This document shows positions 15,401-30,400 of a stretch of DNA of 64,000 nt, piece after piece; the stretch's first letter is position 1, and every line of letters begins with the position of its first letter. The position numbers and the translations under genes were made by a program. Source of the DNA: Arcuatula senhousia (taxonomy: Eukaryota; Mollusca; Bivalvia; Mytilida; Mytilidae); the NCBI GenBank assembly GCA_963971305.1, contig CAXARO010000209.1:205494-269493 (forward strand). Direction: 5' to 3'. The notes beneath the pieces were generated by a model that saw only the letters and a program-made list of their open reading frames with translations, was not told where the DNA came from and searched no databases.

Positions 15401-18400
15401 GTTTGACATACTGAACTATCCTACGAAGTTTCAAATCATTCTCATGTATTGTTTCTAAGAAAAGCTGGACAGAAATTGGTACAGACAGACAGACATGAGT
15501 AAAACTTAATGCCCCCCACATGTTATCACGGGGGCATAAAAAAGAGCTAGTATTGCATTTCAAATATCACTTTTTAATGCTTGTATTTTGTGTAAGAACA
15601 AGGCTGTCTGTGAATAGTCTACTGTAATTTATAACATAGCATTAGATCTCATCAGGAGTTTCTACAGTGGTTAATATTGCAGGGTATCCCTTCCTGAAGC
15701 GGTCTACCTAACTCACCTTCTAAAAGAGCTGGAAAAAGTAGCACCATATTATCCATTAAGAAATTTTACACAAGAAAAAGAAACTTGTAAAAGTGACCTA
15801 TAAGCATCAACATAAGGAGTTATTTCATAACCATTTTTCAATGAAATATAATGGAAATTTTATTTCATAGACATGGACAGAAAACATATGTGTACTGCAA
15901 TTTCTTCTGTATACTTTTTAGCTTAATTCAAAATGTCCAATTTAGAGACATATATTTCTTTAAATAGTCTTCAGTTGGACAATATCCAGATTAATCTTTG
16001 TATAATATATATTTTTATATTAAGTTTTAGTAATGGAGAAAGAAGTTATGTGGTTACTATCACATTTGTATAACTTTGTGTTGTTATATTTTCTTTTTAA
16101 CTATTGTTATATAAAAATTATTTTTTTAGTAGACATTTCATTTACATGTATAATCTGCAAATATATAACATTCCTCTTCCCATGTTATTTTTGTACACAA
16201 TTTTAACATCTTTGGTTAAATCATGGTGCTATTTTTTTTCAACAAATTAACTTTATACTAACTGTCATTATATCCGTTGGGACACATGCAGTATGGTTTG
16301 GACTCCGGGTAATAATCGATACATGTCTGTCCTGACGCACAGCTTCCCGAGCAGATGTTCGAGGCTCCTCGGATGTGACAGAAGACACCAGAATATCCTG
16401 GAGCACAGTTACAGCTAAAACCATTTGTCCCATCAATGCAAGTTCCCCCGTTAGTGCATGGTGAGGACACACACTCATCTACAAAATAGAATGTAAATCA
16501 GTTTAACAAAAAAATAATTTCACAAATTAATTGCATATAAAAAGAAATGTCTAGGATTGTTTCTGTCATAAAGGGCAAATTAAAGCCTGATGTGTTATTA
16601 AAAGAGATTCTAATATGGACCACGCCCATGAACAAAGAAAACCATGACGACAAGCCGTGTGTAAATTTCCAATAAACACTGGTTTGACGTCACAGTTAAC
16701 GCTAAAATCGATGACGTCATAATATATTTTGTGCAAAAAAACAACAAAAATGGCAAACATTTTGTCTTGCACTATAGGTCAACGGAAAACACAAAAATTG
16801 CATATTAAAATAGAAATAATCCATGGCCGCCAGTGGTTTATTGGAGATTTTAACATGGGTTGCCATTGGTTTCGTTATTATTTTACCCTGAGTGGAGCGC
16901 AGTGGAGCAAGGGGTAAAATAAGCGAAAACAATGGATACCCATGTTAAAATATCCAATTTCTTAAGTAAATCACTTCAACCGTAAATAGTAAAATACAGG
17001 TATGACTCAAATGAATTTTGCTCTTAAGGTGTCTCGGGGCTATTAGAATTCTACTATAGATTTTTGTCATTTTTGGCTCATTGATAGACCTTAAAGCATA
17101 GATACAAAATATCGAATAAAAAGAGGGGGTCACCGTTCATTTTAAAGCTCTAGCAGCTTTCTAAAAATAGCAAAATTTCAATATTTTTATATAGGATATA
17201 TAGGGAGAAAAGCTATAGAGGCATCTAAAGAAGAACTCCTACTATAGAATCAGCTCAAAATCTGAAGGAAAGTCCCTTTTCTAAAGCTCTTCGAAGTTGT
17301 ATAAAATAAACATAGGGTCACCGTTCATTTTTTCAAGATATTCATGAAAATTGAAAATTTTCCTATTTATTCTATATAAATTATCTCCCTTTGATTAAGT
17401 ACGGGAAATTCTAAAAATGATTAAAAAGACCTTTATTGCATTACAATTGCTCGTAATTTGTTAAAATATGTTATAATTTATAGTTTTTGTCTGCAATATC
17501 CAGTTAATTTATCAATTTTATACAAAATACCAATATGTGCAAAAAGATGCTCAGTAGAAAAGCCTCGAGCCACCTTAACTCATTACTTGAAGTAAAATGT
17601 TGCATGTGATATAAAGGAGTCAAGATAAAATCTTTATTTCACAAGCTAACAAGATTGTAGGTTACATTTTTATCCTAAAGTGAACAAGGAATAACATCAA
17701 TGAGTTCTCAAAAATATAATCCCCAATGCAAAAAAGGCTCAGTCAAACTATTTCCCCTTTATGATATCTGACAGCAATGAAAATTCTTCATTCACATCTC
17801 CATAAGATGTAATTCAATCAAAGTTTCATCAAAATCACACAAAGTGTTTTTGGAGCTGTTGTGCTTAAGAGATATGATGACAGACAGACAGACAGACAGA
17901 CAGATTGGAAGACAGGATGATTTCTATATACACCTGAATTTTTGTCCTACCTATATTTGTTTCACAGTCTTCCCCTGTATAACCTAAAGGACAGACACAC
18001 TTCCTACGGATGCTGCCATAGGGGGTACATTGTCCATTGGTGCAAGGCTCGTCAACACAAGGAACCTTGGGAGTTGTACATCTGGAAGATAGAAATGTCA
18101 AACATTAATCAGGAAGAGATTTAAGACAATGTTAGAGACATTTCATATAAATGTTGTACCACATGAAAATTTCAGAAAGATTGTACTTGAGAAATAATGG
18201 CTTAAATTTAAAGCATCTAAGAAGCATATTAATAATGAATAAGGCTTGATGGTTTATGGTAATTTTGGTGTGTTGATAGATAACATGGTTACATAATGTG
18301 AACTTCTCAGTATTTCATCATTTCATAGACTATGCATTTAACACATGAAATAGAATAATTATTTGTAAGACATTGTAATCTATGTTTTCATTCTTTTTGT

Positions 18401-21400
18401 TCATTTCTTTGCTTGCCAACAAAAATCTAAACTGAAATGTGAAGTATGTGAGAAACATGAGATGCAATATGTGAATCACTTTGTAAATGTGATGTGATGT
18501 CAGTGAAAAATCAACACAGTTTAAACAATCCTCACATTTATAAAATAGGTTTTCAATGCAAAAAATCTGAAATGGAATCTTAGGCAAAATTAACCTTATA
18601 TTTACTAAAAAGGTTAAAAACAAAGACTTTTAAGTTAACACATCATATCAAAATTCTTTTTCTTAAGTTTTCCCTTAGCTTAGGACCAACCAGAGTAAAG
18701 GTAGGTATTATCTATAACCATAAAATCTAAACCTTGAAAATCAAGTTTAATGAGAATTCTATCACCAAAATTTAATTAAATCTTAATATATTAGTTGAAT
18801 TAAATATAAAGGCTTTAAAAATTCCCTTGTCCCTTTGACAAAACTATTTTCCATTTCTTAATAAAAAGTAAAAGTTTCAACAGGTTTTTTTGCAATTAAA
18901 CACATTTTGAATTGAAAATTATTCCAAAACTTGTTTATATCTGTTTTTAAAAAAATCTTTCAAAGGAAAAATGGCTGGATTTCCTTAAACAGGAAGTAGA
19001 TGAGTCACAGACCTGAATTCAAATAAGTTGTTTTTTTTACACAAAGACTTATCTATGCTTTAGTTATCCTTGAACACAAGAAGTTTATTTTGAAGCCCAA
19101 AATGTCATTGTCACTGTGCATTTCAAAAACATGAACAATTAATTGTAAAAAAAAAATTTCAATTTAATTTTTGAAAAAAAAAATCAAATTAAGCACACAC
19201 AAATATTGTGTTAGTATACACAATGACTATCCATACTTACTGTCCTGAGGGTGCAGATGTACTATAACATAGGGGGGCCAAAAAAATTAGATGATGAGAA
19301 GTGTAAAGGAAATGTATCCATTTGATACATTTTTGCTCCAGCTTTACCACTCAAAATTCAAATCAAGTGGACGTTATTTCTTAAATATAACTTTCTTTTA
19401 AAATTGAATACAATAGCTCAGTTTTAAGTTACATATACAGGAAAATATTAAGACATACAGTGAAAAGAATTACATTTTGATTGAAGAGAACGAAAAAAAA
19501 ACAAATTGGAACCTGTATCAAAAAATAAAAAATTTTCGAACTGTTTCTGTACTTATCAAAATAGTCTATTATTCTTATCCGTGAAATATATTTTTATGCA
19601 TAAATATTGATTTAAATGTTTTACTACATGTTCATGATAATGTAATAATTATTATTATGATAAGCAAAACTAGTTTAGGCATTTTTTTCTATCAAATTAT
19701 GTCGTTATGGTTTGAACTACTATTAGCAAATACTATATGAAATAAGCAATATGACTTTTCTCATTGAAAAAAGGATTTTCATGTGGTTTGAAGATCAATA
19801 TTATATTTCAAGTGATATTCTTCCTTAGGAAGCAGAATATAGGATAAATGATAAATGGTGAAGCATGAATTAATTCTACAGCATGCAATCTATGATTTTC
19901 AATCAACATTTGGTTTCGTATTGTTTCTTATTACTAATATTTGGTAATGTTTTCATTCAAAAACTTACGTTGAACCTGTAAACCCAGAATATGATGGACA
20001 GAGACATGTGTATCCACCGACCAAGTCATGACACGACCCATTGTTACATGGATTGAACCCGCTGGTAAACTGACAGTCGTTGATGTCGTTTTCACAACGA
20101 ATTCCAGAGAACCGATCTGAAAATAAATAAATGCAAACAGAAGATAATGAGATGTAGAATAAGCGTAATAGACACAAGTAATATATTCTATTTAATGCTT
20201 ACTTTGAAACCTGTATTTAAAAGCAGAAATTGTAAGCAATGAAAAATCATTGTCAAAATGATTTATTAAAGATAGTAAATACATGTATGGCAAATTTATA
20301 TAAGTTTTAGTCCGCTTTCTTCTGAAATATATCTGTTCTCTTATTGAAAGAAGGGATCTCTATACAATAAATAATTCTATGATTAATTTAATTTTTTAAA
20401 ATCTGTATTACCAATTATACTTAATATCTTAAACAAATCTTTCAATTAATATGTTATGACATTTTTTAATGGAATATTGGATTGTCGATAATTTCCTTTG
20501 ACATTTTATTTTCATGTCATCATTTAGATATACAACCTAAAAAATTCCTTTATTCATGGGGATATATTTCAGTTATAATAGTAAACAGTGCATAGGAGTG
20601 AGGGAAAAATAAAAGTACATGCATATGGGGTGTGTAAAAAGTACACATGAACTAAAAAGAAGGTAAAGGACAAACTGATAATCAGATGGAAGGCTGTTAT
20701 CGAAATCAAAACTTTATAGAAAGAAACAAAAAATAGAATAGAAGAATATTTATAGAATATATAATATATGTTCAGATTCCACATCTTTTGTTATCAGATC
20801 TTGTGCAATATAATATACCTGAGTCTATAGGCAGCGATGGGAAAAATTATTATTGAGTGTATAAAAAGTAAATACATTGATAAGGATTCATCGATGAAAA
20901 TCATCAATGATTATGTGCGGGTCTTTGAAATTAAGGTATGAAATATCACTTTCTTTGGTAAAAAAGGGTATATAGTGAGTGGAAACTGTTTCCTAGCTAT
21001 TCCCTTTTGTCTTTGGTTGCAGCTACTGTAGAGTGAAATTTTGAGGTTTTGTTTTTTATGATATCTTGGCGTCATAGTTAATTTAGATTTACATGTATCT
21101 AAAAGCTCTGAAACCCTATATTTTTGTCCATTCCTAAAGTGCATTCTAAAATCATTGAAATTTTTGAAATAAGAGACACTTTGTATTTTTCCAAATTGTT
21201 AAAAAGTTACTGAATCTCAGTGATATTTCATACCAGACTACACTACCACACCTACCACCAAATGAGCCTCCGGGAACTGTAACAATAACATGCGGTGTAA
21301 TACAACATGGGGACTGTCATGTAATATTCTTTTTTGTGTGATACAATATTCAACATACAGAGTAAGGAGTTTATTTTACTGTGTGTGATAACCAACATTT

Positions 21401-24400
21401 AACATATTCAAGGTACATGTATTTGGGGTGAAAGAGAAACAGTCATTAAAATCAGTTTTACAAAACCATGCACAATTACCTTGACTCATGCAAAACAATA
21501 AGTTGACAACAATACTTGAACAAAACATTTATAGTTTCATTTATTGCATTAAGTTTAAGACCTACATTTCAAACAACTATCAATTGTTGTGTAATATGTT
21601 CAACAGCAAAGCATATTTCCAATTTACATCATTCATTCACATATTTAAATGCAACATGCACCAATAAGGCTTACAATATTTAAAATATTTTTTCACTTAT
21701 TATTTTGACTTACTACTTGTACAGGTACATGTATAGGAATTAACTCCAGTCTGCGTACACTGTCCTCCATTATAACATGGCTGACTGGAGCAAGGGTTGA
21801 TAGTATTCTCACAGGTGGGACCAGTGTAACCTACAAAAAATATTAATAATGGTTGAAAAATGATTAATACATGTACGAGGAAAATAAAATTGGTAAAGTT
21901 GCATGCTGTTTCTAGCAGCTACCGGTAAGAAGCGAATGACGAACATACCTACTTTAGAAAAAATTGAAAAAATTCTGGCACATATGACTTTCATTTTAAA
22001 CTTGTCAGAGAAAGTAATTACAATATTGGAAATATTTTTTTTTCAAAAGTCATGATTTTCAACCTTGCAACATAGAAAAGTATCTTTAATATAAAGGAAA
22101 ATGGTGAATGGAACTGAACACTATAGGCCCCTTTAGTTCTTTTGTATTCCTTTTTTTTGGGGTAGGGGGGGGTTGATAACACTCACCAGCAGGACAGTTA
22201 CAGAAGTAATCATGGTTAATCACTTGACATGTCCCTGGGGGAGGGGGGAGGGGGGTATAAACACTCACCAGCAGGACAGTTACAGAAGTAATCATGGTTA
22301 ATCACTTGACATGTCCCTGGGGGAGGGGGGAGGGGGTATAAACACTCACCAGGTGGACAGTTACAGAAGTAATCATGGTTAATCACTTGACATGTCCCTG
22401 GGGGAGGGGGGAGGGGGGTATAAACACTCACCAGCAGGACAGTTACAGAAGTAATCATGGTTAATCACTTGACATGTCCCTGGGGGAGGGGGGAGGGGGG
22501 TATAAACACTCACCAGCAGGACAGTTACAGAAGTAATCATGGTTAATCACTTGACATGTCCCTGGGGGAGGGGGGAGGGGGGTATAAACACTCACCAGCA
22601 GGACAGTTACAGAAGTAATCATGGTTAATCACTTGACAAGTCCCTCCATTCAAACATCTGTTGGTACAAACTGATGCAACTGAAAAATACATTTTTGAAG
22701 TTTAAGATTTTTACAGTGTGATGCAGGTTACAATTATTGATTTTACTATTGAAGAATATTTTTAAATGATGCATGGTTAGCAGCCACTACTGACCCATGA
22801 TGAAGACTGCACCATTTTTTTGGTTCAAAATCTCAAGTTGCTGTAGTGTCATGTACACTTATTTCATATCTCACTATTAAATATTCAAAAGCATTAATCT
22901 TACAAAGTGTCATCAACTAATTTATCTTTTATGAAAAAATAACATAAAAAAGATTTTCAAATAAAGTTTTTCTAAATATTTGAAGATTTCTAATTATTTA
23001 AATTTTCTATTTGCATGAATGATGAAAATACAAGTGTGGCAGTTCTGTTAAGAAAACCTGTAAGACAATGTATAGTCTGTTCATTATTGCAAAAGGTTAT
23101 ATCCAAGAAATAATCCTTAACTGTTACTGAGAACTTAACTCAAGGTGTGATAAACAGAAAGGCACATATATACAAACAAGGTTACCCTTATTGTTTGATT
23201 TACATAAATGGGAAGCCCATAAAAGCAAATGTTTCCATGACTTACATCCATTGACACAATCTGCAGCAGAGATGGTGCCTTCAGCTCGTGTTATCTGACT
23301 ACTGGAACATTCTAGACAGTTCATCTGTCCTGACTGGGCCTGGTAAAAGTTACGTGGACAAGCAGTACACACCTCTAATCCATTGAAGGAGTAGTAGCCT
23401 GGGGAACATGGACCTGAAATAAGACAATGGTGTGTGTTCAACATTATTTTTAGTGGATCATTATTTCAAATTATGATTGAGCTGTGAAATCAGCATAAAG
23501 TTTGATTTCAATTGGTAAATTAAACATGGCTCTGCACAAACTTATCATTGGAAACGTTTATAACAAAAATTCAAATTCACTTTCGAAAAAAGTAATTCCC
23601 TCAAGGTTTTAAGTTTTAAAGAAGTGAGCATAAATAATTCAACCATGTTTTATATAATATATACATTTGTAATTGAATGTAATTTAATATATAAATTTAA
23701 AACATTTTTTTTTCCAAAAATTTACATGAATACAATTATTTTCACAATTTCAAGAAAAAAACACAAATTTAAGATTAAACTAAACACTCAGTAATGCAGA
23801 CCTTATTTTCAAATATATATATCAATAAAATAAAACATAATGTCACTTACTTTTACAGTCAGAGATGGTAGTTTTACCAACACCGATTGTTTTCTTGCCA
23901 CCGGTACATGATGTACAGGACAGACCATTGGTGGAGTAGGAGTCAGCAGCACACTGGTAACATGGGGCACTGCCTGTAGCTGATATCATACCATTGGGAC
24001 AAGATACTGAAAGGGAAAAAAATGAGAGAAAATATTTTAAATGCTTATTCCTCAATTCTAGCATATGGATGTAAGCTCTGTCTCTTAAGGATTACATAAT
24101 TATTGGGACAAGACACTAAAAGAAGAAAGAAAATGATGTTGTACACAGGCAAATTTGGCTCACATGAGTTTCTCATGAAATTCACCCTAATCGAGCTTAT
24201 ATGTGAAACTCACATAAAAAAGTTCATGTGAGTTTCATGTAAAATGAGCTTTCACATGAAATTCACATGAATCTCACGTGAGTTTCACATGAAAATCACA
24301 TGAATTTCATGTAAAACTACTTCCCATCAATTTCGAGTGAATTTTTCACATCATTTTCATGTGAGCCAGTTACATGTGAAACTCATTTCATGTGAAACTC

Positions 24401-27400
24401 AAAAGGCAAATTTGCCTGAATAACACATCCCATCTTTATGTCATCAGTCAAACATGTAGTTGGAGTGTGGGGTATATATATATTTTTTATTTGGTACAAT
24501 TCAAAATTTTTCATCAAGTTATTTTGTACATTTTTTTTTTTAAATTGAGTTAATCAACTTTTATCTCATCAAAACTGGAAAAAACATCATCCAAACTTAC
24601 AATAACAATCACTCTCCCTCTTCAAGCCTGTATTTTTACTGCTGGTTCCTGAAGGACAAGCATCACAACTGTCTCGATCACCTGTAGCTGAGTAAAAACC
24701 TTGACCACAGGCCAAACACTGACGCTTTTCACTGGAGTAGTACCCCAAGGGGCAGTCAACTGTAAAGAAAGGTTATAACAATGTAATTAATATTTTCTTA
24801 ATATAAATACATATTCATCATTTTATATTTACAAAAGCCTTAATTGTCAAACCATATAAAGATCCTAACATTACTGTTTTTTTTTTATTAAAAATATTCT
24901 TTTCAATACTGATTCAACTTTTGAAAAGTGGCACAGGAAAAACATTACAACAGAATACTGTTAACTATGTCATACATTTTTTTTTTAATATTAAAGTTTA
25001 ATATAAAATAAAAAAAATCTAAGTTCATGTACATGCATTAAGAATAGTTAAATAAAAACGCTTGTTCTTTATGAATTTGTGAATTGTTGAACAATTTTTC
25101 AACTTTTTCACATTGTCCTACTTACAGCAGGCTGACTTAGCCTCTGCTGTCAGGAACTGAACCCCAGCATTTGTGGTACATCCAAAATAGTTCCTCAGGG
25201 TCCTATCATACGATATGGAAGATGATGGTACATTAGGACAGGATCCTGAGGATGACAGGGACAGGATAGGATTCAACTGGGACTGCTTGTTGACAAACGC
25301 ATTGATGATAAGGTTAGCACAGGTGGTATAGGCTGAGTCTACATAATCAGCTGGTGTCATATCGAAAGTGAAAGTAGCATACACTATTCCCTGAAATTAG
25401 AACAAAATTTTCATGAGTCAATAATTATGTTGCAATATTCCTCTTAGGTTAGTACCCTTTCCTCTTCTTTACCTTAAAATGTGAATCATAACATTGTCTA
25501 ATTAAAATTTCCAACCCAATCAAGAAAACTCATGTACGGTATAAGAAGACTTGATTTAATTAATTGGTTAATGTCACTCTGCCTGTTTCATGGTTACATG
25601 TACATTCATGGTGTAATATCTTCATAGCAAGTTTGAAGCTTAGTTGAGTAGTTTCAGAGGGTTTGAGAAATAAACTTTGTGACATCAGACAGACAAGACA
25701 AAAAGTAGACATAATTTCTTTCTTTATAAATTTTCATTTGAACTATATACTGTATAGAAACAGTGTTAATGAGACAAGGAATGTATGGACATTCAAAAAC
25801 TTAATCAAAGTATGACTGACAGGAGTAACTCTTAATGCTCTTCTAACATATGGTCACATCATAAATATACTTACATTGCTATATTCCACACCAAGTCTAG
25901 ATGAACTATCAACAGGGTTAGAAACAGAGATGGAGTATGCTGGAGAATTAGTCCTACACATGTTCTGTAAATTATTGGCCATGTTGTTCCACTGGTTCTG
26001 TAACTGGTTCTGGTAAGCAGTAGTACAGGTCGTAGGGTCAGACAGGATACCACTTCCATATCTCATAACGAATGCCATTCTATAATAGGCCGGGTTTCTA
26101 GGGACACAGTCGGAGGGGTAGGTAGTCCAGTCCCCATTCAGGTTACAGCTGGTACTTAAAGTGGTCACAGTGACATCATCAGAGAAGTAGTAACCTGGCT
26201 GACATGTTATGGTACAGTCATATCCAGACCCAGATCGTGGGTTACAGACTTTTTGGCTGTTAGCTGCCTGAAGGTACCATGGCTGGCATCTGTTTGTCAC
26301 TATTAAAGAGAATCAGATAGATATTTCACAATGATCAGGCTCCATTATATATTTAATATAAAGATAAGTGGGATTTATATTAAGATGTCTATTTCTTACG
26401 CCAATTAACATCATCATATTGAAAAAGGTTGAGATATTTCTATAATATTCAAATTTAGACCTATTAAAAGTGCAAGATCAAATACAATCAAGTTTATTCC
26501 TTTAGTTTTGTAGGTGATCGTTGTCAACTTTTAATCTTTTTTTGAATTACAGTTATAATTTTGGTAAATTAAATCAGATGTCTATTCTAAAAACCATCTT
26601 ACAAAAATTTGTCAAAGCAAAAATTTGACTAGTTTTGTTAAACAGGAAGTAGGTGTTCGACAGGCCTGAAATCAAATCCCACATTATAGGAGCCTATTCT
26701 GATGCTGTAATTATATAAAGGGGCTGTGATTAGTAGTTGCTAGAGAAAACTATTACAAAAAAGTTTTCCCCTCCCACCACACCCACCTCCTGACATTCAT
26801 CATTTTTATATCCAGATTTTTCATTATAAGATATCAGGCCTTAACTTACCTGTAGTATACACCTGTACTGTACAGGACTGTGTATTTTGTGCTGCATCAA
26901 TCGCTGTCAAAGTAATCATTTTGACACGTCCTACATCAGAACTTGTCAGAGTGAAGGTCCCAGAATTAGCCGTTAGTGTGGCACCAGACTCATAGCTCAA
27001 GACTAGAGTTTTAGGATCAACAGATATGGTTGTAGATTCATCTGTAATGATGTATGGCTGGGGACTGGCACATCTAATGGTAGGAGGTACTTGATCTGTG
27101 AAAGGTTAGAAAAAGGTTAATGAAGATTGAACATGAAAAGCTGACAATTAGTGAGGTTCTAACATTTGCAACATCTGTGAGGTCATACAATTCTGTTTTT
27201 TCATCTTTTTATATTATGCTCACTCAGTATGATACCCTTGCTACCCCAAAATTAACTATGTGGATAAACAGGAAGTAAATATTTGACAGACCTTATTTTG
27301 ATACTAACAATATAGGACCTTATAGTGAAGCCATACACCAAATTTCAAGACTTATAGTTGCTGAGAAAAATGTTAAGAAAATTTTCAACAATTGACTTGT

Positions 27401-30400
27401 AATGTTGAAAATTGAATAAGTCAGTTCACAGAAAGTAGATATCTGACAGACATAATTTGGATACTTGCAATACAAGACCTCATGAGGAAGCCATATATCA
27501 AGTTTTAAGCCACTTCTTCGAAACAGGTGGATAAATATGCCTTATCGTCAGATACTGTGGATTCATTTAATTTCGTTGGTACAAATTTTCGTGGTTCCAT
27601 GATAAAGGATTCTTAAATTCGTGGTTCATAACTCTGCAGCATACAGATCAAGGTTTAACTTCCTGTTCATGGGGTATCAAATTTCGTGAGTCAAGTTCAC
27701 CTACAAAAACCACGAAAATTGATACCCTACAAATAATAATGGAACCACAGTAGATGTCAAAGATCAAACATTACTTGGTATTTCAAAATTTGTTCTTATT
27801 CCAAAGAGATACTAACCTTTAACATTGACAGTAAAGGAACAGGTCCCTTGATTATTGTTGAGATCTCTAGCTATGTATGTCACCAACATGGTATTGGGGA
27901 CTTTGTGGGTAGGTCTGTAGTTAGCAGGGGTCGTTACAATGGAGGCCACATATCCCGACTGGTCAGTGGCTGTAGGTATGGCATGGTTTGGTGCTTTGTA
28001 CAGCTCTACTGTAAAGTTCTGTGTGAAACAGTTGGTGAATGTTGGTGATGTCACATCTGTAAATAAATCAATATTGGACAAAAATTGTAGTTAAAATTCT
28101 TTATCATCAGTTTTCATTGTACAAAAATTTTTTTCATGTCTAAAATTCACATCATGATTTTTTTTTTGTCATTGTATTGACACTTCATTAAATTTATCAT
28201 AGTGCCCTATATCAAGACAAAATGAAACATAGGTTTACAAATTTGGAATTTTTTATGGTCAATTAAATTAACATTCACATTCTTAATTTCTTTATCTCTA
28301 TCTTTATAATTCTAGGAACTCAGAATTAGAATTTCAATATTAAAACTGGATTGTAATATATTATGAATGCAAGGTGTACAAAGTTTAATGTAAATCTGTA
28401 TTATCATCATTTGGTAAGCAACAGTATAACAAGATTTATCCTTACCAACACATTGTGGAATAGTAGAAGGATTCCATCTAGCTGTGTTACCAAAAGCTTC
28501 ACAAACCAGTGGAGTGGAGAAAGATGGAGCAAATCCATTCCTATTACACTGGTAAGTAACCTGAGCTCCGATCTCATATGTTGTGGATACTTGGGTGGCA
28601 TCAGGTGGGGTCCCAGGGTCCTCACAGAGAGGGCTGATACACCTCAGATCACCATAATCCCAGCGGCCATCCACCCCACACCTCACAACTGTGTCCCCGC
28701 TGGAACTGGCCCCTGATAACTGGTAGGTCCCTTGACAGCTGAACACAAAACTACATCCCACAGTTGTACAGGAATAGGAGTAGGAATTACTGCCAGATAT
28801 TTGAGTTGGTACTCCACAGTTTATTACTGAAAAAGAAATAAACTTAACTACCGGTATGGTTTTTCAAAATATGTATAACTAATACTGAAAAAGAAAAAAT
28901 TCTTTTCTGGTCTTGTGTTTCTATTTAACATGTTTTTTTTCATTTTTTGCAATCTTGAATTAACAGTCAATTGTGTGTCATCTTTATTCTTTAAAAAGGC
29001 ACCTTTTAAGTGGATTTTTAAATATTTTTTTGTGGGACTTCTAAATGAACTAAATTCAAGATAAATCAAAGCTTGGACTATAAAAGCAAATGCTATAATT
29101 AGTCATAATTTTTACCTTAAATCTTTCTATGACTTAAAAAATTTGATTTCTAAACTTCCAAAATCCTTTTAGAGGTATGGTATCACATTAACCAGAATTC
29201 AGTTTACACTTGTTTATCACTTACAAGGACATTGTAAAACATCTCCTACAGTCCCATATCTCTTTGTAACTGGTAGATAGGAACAGTACCTCCTCAGAGT
29301 ACCTGCTGTACTGTTTGTAGAGTCACACACTAATGTATATGTGTTATTATAGTTGATGTTATTTGTGGGTGTTGTTCTGGAATCGTGTGTTACATCTAAG
29401 AAACAGGTGGCAGCTAATACAAAGAAAAACAGATTTATTTATTTTTTAATTAAATAACAAACATTGAATTCACTTTGTCAAGGTCGTCATGTTCACAGCC
29501 TTGTTTATATTCATTATTTTCAGTGATGTGCCCCCTCCCATGTGCTTGAAATTCCTCTGTCAAAACATTCTCCAGGTGTTAACACTCTATTGCTCAACTA
29601 ATTTGTTAGAACATGACTGTAATATATTAAGAATTGTTACAAGCAATACATCAAAAATAATGATACAGGAATGTTGTGAAATGTAAGTTACTAGTTATAC
29701 ATGTATTGATATACCATGTATGTATGTAATCAACAGATGCATCTGCCCCAACAGTCAGCTTAAAGTACCAGCAAACTCCTGATATAAATTAAAATTGAAA
29801 GTTTCCTTGACATTTTGTAGCTTTAAATGATAAAGCCATCCTTCAAAATTTTCATTTATTTTAGAAAAAATGTGCTTTAGACAAGATTCTTACCAACACA
29901 AGTAGGAACTGCAGGGCTCCAGGCCCCATCACCTCCACAAACAATCCTGGTCGTGGCTGAGTTTGATCCAGATACCACATAACCTACATCACACAAGTAT
30001 TCCACTGAGTCACCTTGGGTGAAGGTCAATTGAAGGGATAGGGATCTTCCATTGGGGATGACCTGGTTTGGCTGGGGACACTGTCTCACTGAAAGAAAGG
30101 GTTCAGTGTGCCATTAAGCCTTTAGGAATTTGATACAAAACAACTCATACAAATGATCTTTTCAGTTGCATATATTTTTTTGTTTGTTTCAGGAAACTCT
30201 AGTGACAGTAAATTGTGATATATGTCCTATAATTGAAATGACATAATGTATTTGCTTAATAAAAATAGATGTTTATATTGAAATTTTTTTATGTCTCTTT
30301 TTTCTTAATACATTTGTAAATGATTGTAAGAGCTTAATTGATTTACCGGTTTATTTCAATGCATGGAAATTGATAAAAAAGTTTTCTACATTTACTTAAT

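Noticed and set aside
22086..22458. An EGF-like proline-rich protein read through the mini-exon array
   Set aside because: Frame changes at each 82-bp unit and meets a stop soon after exon 29. Splicing at the GTGAGT donor is the better model.
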